NCBI GenBank assembly: GCA_905250115.1
Contig: CAJNOI010000001.1
Span: 1,552,977-1,616,976 of the forward strand
Direction: 5' to 3'
From: Adineta steineri
Lineage: Eukaryota > Rotifera > Eurotatoria > Adinetida > Adinetidae
DNA: 64,000 bases
Positions within the stretch are counted from its first letter, which is position 1, and every line of letters starts with the position of its first letter. The notes under the pieces were generated by a model that was not told the DNA's origin, ran no database searches, and saw nothing but the letters and a program-made list of their open reading frames with translations. Both the position numbers and the translations under genes were made by a program. This document shows positions 51,401 through 62,247 of this stretch, piece after piece.

Positions 51401-54400
51401 TGATAAAGATATACCAGAAGAAAATAGATTAATACTATATCATCTGTAGGGAAAAAAAAGGAAGCCACAACCTAAGACTACACATAGCTGAACGTGCTAT
51501 ATTTTTTTTTTGCTTCGCTTTTCTTTTTTTTTTCTTATCCTGTACTGTGCCTTTTTTTTTGCGCTCACATATGCAGAAAAATTTCAGTCTTTGCTCGTGC
51601 CGTCAACGCCGATAGACACTAGAGATAAAGCATATGAGAGAATAGAATAGCGAAAAAAAAATAGGGAGATGCCCTTTTTTTTTCTTTTTCCTCTTTTTTT
51701 TCTTTCTTCTACCTTTTTTTTTCTCCGTCTCCATCTTGTTTGACTGAAGTTAGTTGTCTTTCCAATGTGTACTGATGTGGTTTGTTAACATTGATCATTG
51801 GACTATCAAACTTGCTTATCTGACTTTACAAAAGAAAATAATAGATAATACAACGGAAGAAAATAATCAGGTAGATATCTAATAGTAAGAAAAGGTGAGA
51901 AATGCTCAATTAGCTATACCAAACCATTCTACGCTTCATTGGAGTTATACTACTTAAATATATACCGGTTTCTTTTCTTTATCGATCAACGTTTCTTTTT
52001 TTTATGTGAATATAAAATATTGTTTTTTGACGTTGAAATGCATATTAATTGAGTATTTGTTGCCTTAGTTGATCATGTAGAAATAATTATTTCGAGTATT
52101 TCTTTTTTCAACATACCATAGTAAATCTTTCTTTGTAAATCGATTACTACCTTTGTTGTCTTTATACTTGATCCGCAAAATGTTTGTATGACAATGGTTA
52201 ATTAGAGTGTACATTTGTATGATTCACGCCCTCTTGAGGATGAATCTCTACATTTGAACAAACTGATGACACAATCATAAAAAATGATCTATTGCATTTT
52301 TGTTTTTTATCTTTAGAATATCAATGGTTTATCATCATCGTTGACAAGTGGTGTTACTGATTTAGTTGGAAATAAAGATTTATTAGATTCAGATTCGGAC
52401 TTAGATGATTTTAATTACGTTTTAAACGAAACGGAACGACAGTTACATAAAGCACGACAAAGTTTAGAAAAGAAAAAACGTCAACAACCATTGACTGCAA
52501 ATGATCGTAATCTACGAAAATATGTAAATTATTCGTTGACAACTTATATTTTCGCATATTTTTTTTTGATTTTGTTTTTCTCTTTTTTTTGACAGGATGA
52601 AGTGCTAAGAACGTGTGAAACAAATATTCAATGTTTACAGCAAATTTTAAAAAATCTTCATCGATCAAAGAATTCACGTCTTAACAGTACAAAAGCAATT
52701 GAACAATTACAAAGTAAATAGAGTAGACAATTGAACATATATAATAGATGGGTTCCACATTTTAAATTGTCCTAAATGTCTATGTTCGATCTAATTCACT
52801 TTCCCACACGTATATCAAACATAAATTATAGATCTTGGTCCATTATCGTTAGATAGACGTCACCTTTTCTTTTCCTTTCTGCTATACCGTTCAATATATA
52901 CATATATATATATATATACACGTGTGTTTATTTAGCGTCTCTCTTTCGTTCATTGTTTCTCAATTTCTTTTCTTTATTGTTCCCTTTAATGACTACTGGC
53001 GCAATTATGAGCAGCAGCAGCTCCTATTACGCATAGACAATGTTTAATTCTGTCTCCACTTGACGGTAGACGACTAAAAAGAAAGTAAAATAATAATTGT
53101 TCATCTCGATCGTTGAAAATTAAAACAATATATATATATAAATGTACTCAACTACAATAGAGTGCATGCATACATATATAAATATACTCCAAAGACAGTA
53201 GGTATGACACATCTATGATTATGTTCAAAAACTGATCATAATAAAATTTTCACATTTCTGGTACCATTAGAATTTACCTTGAGACGACAAACCTTTGCTT
53301 ATTACTTAAAAATGATAGTAATTACTCAAAATCTATAGATTTTTACGATGATGTTTGTTATTTTCCAATCAATAAAGACATTGTGCAATGTCATCCCCTT
53401 TAGTGAATAGGCACATGTGTAAGCTCGCGATCTCTTCTCTTTCGTTCTCGTTGCATTCTGTTCTTGTCTTTCTCTATATTTTTTTTTGTATCGTTCGTTC
53501 GTGTTCGATGTAGTAAGTATTGTGTCCTTCGATGAAAGAAAAGAATAATAACAAAAACATCACCACATCCTTATTGCTTCTAACGGAATACGAAAGAGAG
53601 AGAAAGAATAGGGAGGAAAAAAACCGTTTTTTTCCATTCATAATCGTGTTTTGTCCACGCACGTTATTCCGCGTCAGTTTCAACGCTATAACTCGACAAC
53701 AACCATGTAAGTTTCTTGTTATATTACATCACGGAAGAAAGAAGGTCAATTTACTGCTATGTAGAGAATGAAAAGACAAATGTTAAGCCGATTTAATTGT
53801 TGATCTTGAGAAATACATTGAATACTAATTCTTTACTCATCATCAATACAGGTGAAAAAGAGCAAGTTTTCACCCCTTTCTTTTTCTCGATATCTTATTT
53901 AAGTTAATCCTTTTTTTTTTCTTGTTTATATATGATATACATACACACATATATACATATAAATCTTATTTTACGCCCTCGAGAAGTTACCTGTTATGTA
54001 TCCTATATAGATTGATCTTTCATTGTTTATACTCATATATATATATATACAGATATTAGATAAATGATCATGAGATATTCATCTTTCAGTCTATTGGAAA
54101 GTTTGGTAAGAAATACAATAATAATAGTAGTAGATAATATGTATACCAGATGCGTAATATCTCGTGTTGTGCATTTTAACCTTTCATTGTTAATCTTATT
54201 TTTTAGCATATCTATCTGGTTGGCATGACATGCGACAACAAGTTAATGATGATCGAAGACATGCACGTCAACTATTATATATCTCACAAGAAATTATTAA
54301 ATTGAAATTACGTTTAGACGAAGAATTATCTCATATTAATTATATTTGTAATCATAATCATCCTTGGTTAGATGAAAATTCTTTAATTGAAATAATGCGA

Positions 54401-56311
54401 CGAATTAATTACGAAATTGATTCAGAAAAAGATTCTCGACAGGTAATTTCAATTATTACTTAATGATTTATTTATTTTTTTCTTTCTTCTCTTCTATAGA
54501 AATTAGCTTCCTATCGTTCGGATATTCTTTTAGCTGAAGAGCATCTTAACGAATATCGAATGTCACATTTTGATGGTCCATCATCATCGAATATTGATGA
54601 ACATTTACATAGTTGTCGTCTAGCCCTTGAACAACTTACTGATAAGTAAGTTCGCGTTTTTTTTTTCTTTTTGTATTTACTTTACATGTTCTTTATACTC
54701 CGCCCATACATAGAATGGACACCTATCAAACTCAATTACGTACATTATCGAAAATGATCGACAATCTTATACCGATTGAAACACAGATCGAACAAAAGTT
54801 AACTACTTATGAATACAATAACAATTATCAAGTAATGATAAATGATTTTAAAATTGAAACACGCGTGCTAATTAATTTCTTTTTCTTGCCATTCATCATT
54901 CTAGGTCGAACTTCAAGATATTCAAAGATTAATCGATACATACGAACAAATATTGAATAATATAAATCGTTCTATAAATAATCCGATAAATAATTTACAT
55001 TTAAAAATTAAAAGTCATTGTGAATGTAAATTAGATTTATATAAAAAAATGTTAAATGATTTTTTTCGAAAAAGTCAATCAAAACATGTTTCATTTGATG
55101 GTTCTATTAATTTTAATAATAATAATTCATCTATATTTCATACATCAACTCCTCAGGAATTTAATCAAAATATTCGTCAGAAAAAACATCGACGAACAAC
55201 ATTAAATGATATTAATCGTATGTTAAATTTAAACTAATTCTATTTTATTTCTATTTTATTCTTCAAAGGAAATTTTCATAATGAAACAAATTCAAATAAA
55301 CAAAGTTCAACATCATCCTATATATCCGATGATTGCAAAGTTCTATATATTGAAACAGTTGTTGAAGTAACTAAACCTGTCTTTTATGAACGTACAAACG
55401 ATACAACCACAACAACAAATACAGAATATCATCATCATCAGCAGCAAAATTCACAATCAGCAGCAAATAAAGAATATCATGAAACAATAAACAAAGAATA
55501 TCATCAAAATCCACGATCAACAATAAATAAAGAATATCATCAAACTTCACAACCAACAATCAGTAAACAATATCATGAAACAATAAATAAAGAATATCAT
55601 CAAACTCCGCAACCAACAATTAGTAAAGAATATCATCAAAATTCCCAATCAAAACTAAATAAAGAATATCAACAATATCATCAAACTTCGCAACCAACAC
55701 TTAATAAAGAATATCATCAAACTCCATTATCCACGATGAATACAGAATATCATCATCAAATACCACAGTCAAAAATCAATACTCAACGATCAACAAATAG
55801 TTACTATAAACTACATGATTCATCTGATGATGATGAATCACAAAATAAACCGGTGAATTTAAGTAAAACAGCAAATCAAAGAAATAAAGTACAACAATTT
55901 GATAGTGGAATTGAATATGATCGAACATCTCCTCCACCATCTTCTTCATCATCAACGATATTTACTCAGCGAACATTAAATGATCATTCAAAATTATTAT
56001 TTCCACCAGCTTCAACAACTTCTATTCTTGATGAAACATCTCAATCAACACTTGTTCAACGTTTACATTCAACAAAATCAAAAATTGTTAATGATGAAGT
56101 TGTTAAATCATCAAATATTCCAAGAATAAATTCCTATTGGAATCGTTTAAAACAAACATGGTTTCGTTCTCTTTTGCTTGGTCTTTTAATATTATTTATT
56201 TTATTTTTTGTCTATTTCAATCGACTTGATACGTGTTCAAGATCAATCATAATTCGAACAGTTTTTCGAAAAATAATTTGTATTGAACATGAAGGTTTAC
56301 CGACAATATGA
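42466..56311 (+). CDS. Nesprin-like KASH-domain protein with spectrin-type repeats
   Basis: KASH proteins span the outer nuclear membrane and bind SUN proteins, linking nucleus and cytoskeleton. Seventeen exons (first 42466-42518, last 55269-56311) join to about 1466 residues in phase. Residues about 55-285 form helical, spectrin-like repeats (YNEFEKQYCELSRWCEKIYE; INRQWSFLESRFIDYL; HNELLLFEEWLSDTEEQLW). Exon 7 (48701-49718) encodes a long disordered, basic region (RTRKRSRSP; KRRKITRSKRR). More helices follow (ARQLLYISQEIIKLKLRLDEEL; LQDIQRLIDTYEQIL). A 12-residue tandem repeat is at about 1170-1292. One membrane span (about 1418-1440) leads to a roughly 25-residue luminal tail with a Cys near the membrane (LDTCSRS) and the end HEGLPTI. 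No CH domains are present. The first-exon join over a 2.6-kb intron is the least certain step. A 48-nt GT-AG segment in exon 8 (49929-49976) keeps frame either way. Confidence 0.85.
42519..45128 (+). other. First KASH-gene intron
   Basis: 2.6 kb, starts GTATGT, ends TTTTTTAG. AT-rich, no nested gene seen. Confidence 0.5.
46207..48700 (+). other. KASH-gene intron between repeats and disordered exon
   Basis: 2.5 kb, GTAAGT to TTTTAG. Contains CT/GA tracts (46735-46865, 47885-47915) and an ATC run. The frames at 47434-47870 have no domain. Confidence 0.65.
50286..52316 (+). other. KASH-gene intron
   Basis: 2.0 kb, GTAAGA to CTTTAG, rich in T-runs around 51490-51730. No gene seen. Confidence 0.65.
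52714..54206 (+). other. KASH-gene intron
   Basis: 1.5 kb, GTAAAT to TTTTAG. Without this splice the upstream exon would stop after two codons (AGT AAA TAG). The sequence at 53474-53771 has GA-rich frames only. Confidence 0.6.
55418..55784 (+). repeat. Coding tandem repeat, 12-residue unit, in KASH protein
   Basis: About ten units anchored by (N/S)KEYH. Typical 12-mers: NKEYHQTSQPTI, NKEYHQTPQPTI, SKEYHQNSQSKL, NKEYHQTPLSTM. Two shortened 8-mers (NKEYHETI, SKQYHETI) and one longer unit interrupt them. The DNA units are 36 nt and similar but not identical, so the array is not very recent. It lies between the last helical segment and the membrane anchor. Confidence 0.85.
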
Positions 56312-59300
56312 TAAAAAATTTGTTTCATAGGAGATTTTTTTTTTGTATGATACATATTTTATTCTTTTTGAGACTTTTTCTTTTCTTCTTTCCAACTTGT
56401 GCTTGTTAGTATGTGTGTCATCTTTTGTACAGGATGTTTCTTTTTTTTTCTTCTTCAGTGTGTTGATATGTGTATTTAACATGGAAGACATGTAAGAGAG
56501 AGAGAGAGTTTTTCTTTTTGGGTTTGATTGTTGTTTTCTTTTTTCCGAAGTATATATATATGAACAATGAAGTCGAGAGATTATTATTAAAAAAAAGAAG
56601 AAGATTTATGATATAGAAGTCTTTAATTATTCTTTTGTGTGCAAGGTCTTATATATACATAATTAATAGCGAATAGAAACAAGGTTGAATTATATTTATT
56701 CATTGGTTATGTTAATACTAGAGAAATTAGATACAGATCCACATGAAAATGAGCATTGAAATATGATCATATATATAGCTGAAGAATAAATGAATCAAAT
56801 CTGATACGACTAGTACTATAATATGAACTAATCTTGCTTGTGTCAGAGACAAAAGAGTGTGTAGTCTTTTCAAATGTCATATTATTACTGGACCGTTTCT
56901 TTGTATTTCTGGGTTGAATTATTAGATTAACTCATTGTAATCAATAGGTTTAGTAATGTATATTTCGACATTCAAATTGATGTACATGAAAGAAATCAAT
57001 TTCATCCTTCTTTATTTCCGGTTCCATCTTTTGTTCACAATACATCATAACTCTATTTCCGTCATCATTTAATATTTTTGGCAGTTTCTTTATTTCTCAT
57101 TGATATATTATCATTGATTGAGTAATAATTATAATTAAATTTGTAGTAAAAGTCCAAGGTGGATATAATACATACCAATTCTTGATAGACTTAATTATCT
57201 TTTGACAACTAATAGATCAAGTTAATATAAATGTCATGTTTATTTTATCTTGATATGTACTACCTACGCAATCAGACAGAAAAAAATCTGATCGTATTCG
57301 TCCTTCTCAAATGTTTTTTCATGATAAAAAAAAATGTCTCATCAGATTTTCTAGGTAAAAAATTTCGACGGTTTTTTTCTTATATATGTATAGACTAAAA
57401 CGCAATGTGATCAATTTTATCCTCGAAGTTATCGAAGAGATGTAGACAATACATAAGTAAAAAACCAGACACATTTATTGTTTTAACCGTAAATGTATTT
57501 TTTATATATAGATAGAATATCATCAAACAACACTAATACGCTAGTCTTATCCGTGGTAATACAATGACATATTATGCTAACGTCAAAACATTGTTGATAG
57601 ATACAACGTAGTATTATTATCGAGTGTTATATTATTATTTGGTTGGATTTAAATATATAAAAACTTTATTCAATAGTACTCTACATGTCATCAATTCAAT
57701 AAAAATACCTATGAAAATCGATAAATCTACAGGGGGTAATAAAATTATAGGACCCCCTATGTCATAGCCAAAAAAATCAATGCCATATCTTGAAAAGAAA
57801 TTTCTTTTTAAAGTATAGTATACATTTTTTTGACTATGATATAGACGAGACCCTATAATTTTATTACCCCCTGTAGTAATTTTTTCAGACCTATTACTAA
57901 TGAATATGTATTTATGATTATTGTTGATTCAAATCGATTCCAATTACATAGCTTAATAACACAAAATATCGATACAATTTTATTTGTTAATTTGTTCAAT
58001 TCTATATGCTTCGTTAGGCAAAACTAATTACTATTTAGTAGCTAAAAATGGGTGGATATGATAAAAATTAGGATTAAGATAAATTTATAACAATATTGGT
58101 GTAATGAATGATTTCATAAGACAAATATGTCTGGAATTCAAGAAAAATTTTTTTTTGTCACATCATCCATTATTGACAACTATGCAAAGCAATATTGGGT
58201 AGTGCATATGATTGAGTCGGGTAACATCAATAAGCACTTATATATATTGAGAAAATAATTGAAATTCCACACAAACTATCATCATTGATTTAATGAGATT
58301 TTGCTGCCACATATAATCATATGGACGAAGCTTATTGATCAATGCCAAATTATCCAAATGTCTTGTCATATTATCATAAAACATTAGAAATCAAAGAGAA
58401 ACATCTGTCACAAAATGATCTATGATTAGCTGTCACTATAAATAATATGCTTGTAACAATATGAAGTATTTGAATATGTTAAACAAATTGTTCAGATTTT
58501 CTCTTACACATATAGATCTAACCATCGTCAAAGACAACAAAATCAAAAATATCTTAATAAATAACGTATTAAATTACTATCTATAGAATAAGAATATGGT
58601 GTAATTCAGCTATGAATTCTATTTATTTATAATCATTTTTTTTAATGGATTTATTATACGAATAAATGAATACTTTATGACTCATCTACTTATATAATTT
58701 TAGAAAAAGGGCTTCCATCAAAACTGTATGAATTCAATGCAGATTCTTTTTTGTAAGAGTTGAATTAATCATTGATATGTAAATATTTTCACAATTAGTG
58801 AAAAATATTCCTTTAAAATGTAATTACCACTAGAAGATAAGAGTATAAAAGTAATACTTCAGAAGTATGAATTTCATCGATACTTTACTCATATTTCACA
58901 TTATCTGCACTTGTACTTCCAAATTTTCTTTTTTTCACTTAGAAGAAGACCTACATTTTTCTCCGTAATAGAAACTAAATGAATTCATCTTAACCCAGTA
59001 TAACTCAACAGGTTCTCTTTTACATCATCTTCATGTCACTTACTATTTGAAAATAAACTGAAAATTTGATACCTTGATAATAAGGCTGATTATGAAATGA
59101 ACGATCTTATGTCGACAATTAGTATTATTAAAATTAACTATACTTATATAAGTAAAATCAATTCATCCGTATATACTATAACTAATTTAATAGGCAATAA
59201 TGTCTTTTTTAAACGAGAGCAAACAGTACATACATTTTATGTCTTCAATCTTTTGAATTCTTTGTTTTTATACACAAGTACAAAAAATAAGAAGCTCTAC

Positions 59301-59789
59301 AACAGATATAATTGAACTTTTATTGAATTTTTCTTCAAATGTAATATAGCGATTTACCACTTGCCTGTTAATGACGTATATATCCGTCAGAGCAATTTTT
59401 ATGGAGAAAACGAAAGCTTTAATTCTTTAAATCTGTTTCGTTTGTATATTGTGGGTTGGCGCTAAAATCTTGCACCTATTGAAGGGTGTCCCTTATTGAT
59501 CTAAAGAGAACACCCACTCCGAAAGGTACTTGGAAAAAAGTGTACCAAATTGTTATAAGATATCATCAGACTCTATGTATATAGAATTATTTTATCGTAC
59601 GTGAATCGAATTTTTAATCAAGCATTCTAATAAGCTTAACAACAATACATAAAATTAAAATTAATTCTTGATTTTTTTACACATACAATCAACAGAAAGC
59701 AAAAATCAAATAAGGCAAAATACATATTACAACAATAATTATTTATTTTAAATTCATTAACATATAATGAATTTTTTTCGTTATTGTTT
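56312..59789. other. Convergent spacer between KASH and PKD genes
   Basis: 3.5 kb between two stop codons. Contains both 3' UTRs and the palindromic mobile element at 57728-57875. No coding frame is supported. Confidence 0.5.
57728..57875. mobile_element. Palindromic Tc1/mariner-type MITE
   Basis: The ends, CAGGGGGTAATAAAATTATAGG and its exact reverse complement, are flanked by TA on both sides; including the next base, 25 of 25 bp match (57727-57751 with 57852-57876). The arms continue as imperfect complements (CATAGYCAAAAAAAT...) to a central AAAGAAATTTCTTT, so nearly the entire 148 bp folds back on itself. TA duplication and CAGGGGGT ends point to the Tc1/mariner group. Confidence 0.7.
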
Positions 59790-62247
59790 TTATGATTCAA
59801 TTGTTTTTTCATACATAGATTTAAATTCTACCCATACATGATCTTCACGTTCTCCAGTAAGCCAATTGGATGATGATGGCGGTTGTTGTTGTTTTGCTGC
59901 AAAATCATGTTCTATTCGTTTTTCAATTTCACGTAAACTTTTATATAAATGAAAATCTGTAAACCATGCATGAAAAAGTGCTTCCTAGATAAAAACATAG
60001 ATCTTCTTTTTGTCAACAAAAAATTTCTATTTATATAAACTTACAGTTGATCTAATACGTGTATGTGGTTGAACAACTAATAGTTTATTTGATATAAGAT
60101 CAATTGCTTCATCTGTTATATCTCTCCATCGTGCATGTGAATACATTAATTTTTTATTACGTACGATTTCTTCAGCACGTGGAACATCTTTTTCATCATA
60201 AGGTAATGTACCTGATAGAGCAGCATAAAGAACAATACCAACACTCCACATATCTACTAAACGATTATAACCTTCTTTACTTCGATAAATTTCAGGTGCA
60301 CAATATACTTTCTAAAAATATGAAATAAAAACAAAACGAATATGTCAATGATAGTTTATTGTTTTTTCTACATACTGTTCCAACACGTGTTTTACGAAAT
60401 GAATGTTCACCAATAATTCTTGAATAACCAAAATCAGCTAATTTTACTAATGGTAAATCAGTTTTATACTTTAAAGATGGTTGTGGTTTCGTATTATCTT
60501 TATTTGTTAATATTGGTTTAAGAAATGATATAAGAATATTTTCACATTTAACATCAAGATGACCACAATTATTTGAATGTAAATATCTTAATGCAATAAT
60601 AACTTGATAGATAAGCATTTTACTCATATTTTCATCAAGCCATTTATTTGGTGATTCCATTATATATTTACACATATCAGTTTCCATACGTTCTGTTATG
60701 ATATAAACAGCATCTCCACGTTCAAAATAAGCTTCAAGTTTAAGAATATTAACCTAGATATATTTGAAATAAATATTTGTTTATGAAAAAAAAGTAAAAT
60801 TTACATGATTAAATTTATAAAGATGATCGATTTCTTCATTTGTTCGTCGAATATCTTCTTCACTACAATTTGCTTTTTCAATACATTTTATAGCAACTTT
60901 ACGATTTGTTGATTTACGAATAGCACCTACTACTCGTCCGAATTGACCTAAATTTCAGACATAAATTTAAAACAAAACAAAATGCATAAATTAGTTTAAA
61001 CCTTCTCCAATCTTTTCACCAGTAAATACATAAAGCTCATGTAAATCTTTATCTTCATTGTCTCTTCCTTGTGGTGGACGTCGATAAATACTTCTTCTTC
61101 GTTTTAAATCATTCGCTTGTTTTGTATTAGTTGTTGATGTTGACGATGTTGGTGCATTAGCAGTTCCAGCTGGTGTTTGTGCTTGTGATGATCCATTGTT
61201 AGCTAAGGCTTCCCATTGATCTCGAATTGATGAATAAAATTGTGCTGTTTGCATTTGTAAATCATCCGAATCACTTTTTTTTCCTACACATAAAATAAAT
61301 TTTCCTTGAAATTGTATTTCAAATACATGATCACGATCATCCATAAAATGTGTTAAAATTAAATCATTGATTTCAGCTAATGGAAAAACTGTATTTACAT
61401 CAGTTGATTGACGTGTTTGTAATTGTGCAGTAGTTAAATTTGATAAATTTGTTGTTAATGTCAATGTCATTCGTGTTAAACGAAATAAATATCGTTGATA
61501 GATATTACTACCACCAATACATGCCGGAAAAATACCTTCATCAATAATAGTTGTAGCGACTACGGATTGTTCATTTTCTTTTGAAGTATTTGTTGATGGA
61601 CTATAAATAGGTATGGTTGTATCATCTGCACCTAATGTTGAATTTGCTGATGAAATTGGTGCTGGGACAAAGGGATTAACAAAAGAAACTTGAGATTTTC
61701 GTGTGGGTGATGGAGGATCAGTAATTATTGAACAATCATCAAGTAAAAATGGTGCACAATCTTTATGATATGTCATACGACATTTTCGACATCGAAAACC
61801 TTGTCGATAAAATCCAGTAATAAGTCGTGAACATTTTGAACAATTTGTTGGTACATTTAATTGACATCGATATAAACCATGTGGATTTTGATTGATTTCA
61901 ACAGGTACAACAACTAATTCAATTAAGGAATTTTGTTCAATATCAGATATTTGAGCAATTGGTACCATTGTTAAATCTGTTGTTGGAATTCGAAATAAAT
62001 AAAGTGTATAACGATCAACCATTTGTAAATTTTTTGTATTTGTTAAAATTGATCGTAGCCAAGCTTCGGCATCACGATAGATTTTTTCAATAATTGAACT
62101 TGATGTATCATTAACTGGATATTTAAATAATTTTTGTTGAAAACCAAATTTTAATGTAACACATATTATATCAGTACGAAGAAAACTTTCTAATTGAGCA
62201 ACAGGTTGTTGTATGGGTGGTGTTGCTGTTGCTGGTGGACGTGACAT
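59790..62247 (-). CDS. PRKD: Protein kinase D-like serine/threonine kinase with a single C1 domain
   Basis: PKD is recruited by diacylglycerol to membranes and Golgi and is activated by PKC. Five exons (62247-61002, 60947-60805, 60753-60376, 60311-60045, 59984-59790) join to 742 residues. The N-terminal ubiquitin-like domain (about 28-118: VTLKFGFQQKLFKYPV, then IEQNSLIELVVV) is followed by one C1 domain (about 123-172: PHGLYRC, then NCSKCSRLITGFYRQGFRCR, then CRMTYHKDCAPFLLDDCS). Next come a Ser/Thr linker, a PH domain (about 240-350) and the kinase. Kinase motifs: GEGQFGRVVGA, VAIK, HLDVKCEN, DFG (KLADFGYSRIIGEHSF), APE (VYCAPEIY), DMWSVGIVLY. The activation segment IIGEHSFRKTRVGT matches PKD, with the first activating Ser kept and the second replaced by Thr. 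PKDs normally have two C1 domains and HCDLKPEN. The start is the first ATG (MSRPPATATPP). Confidence 0.9.

Noticed and set aside
52596-52728. Possible true end of the KASH gene (AGT AAA TAG after exon 12)
   Set aside because: The point is a GTAAAT donor, and splicing to 54207 continues in phase into helices and finally the KASH tail, so the stop is intronic.
55371-55559. Antisense frame with DDILYLLL repeats
   Set aside because: Reverse reading of the EYH coding repeat.
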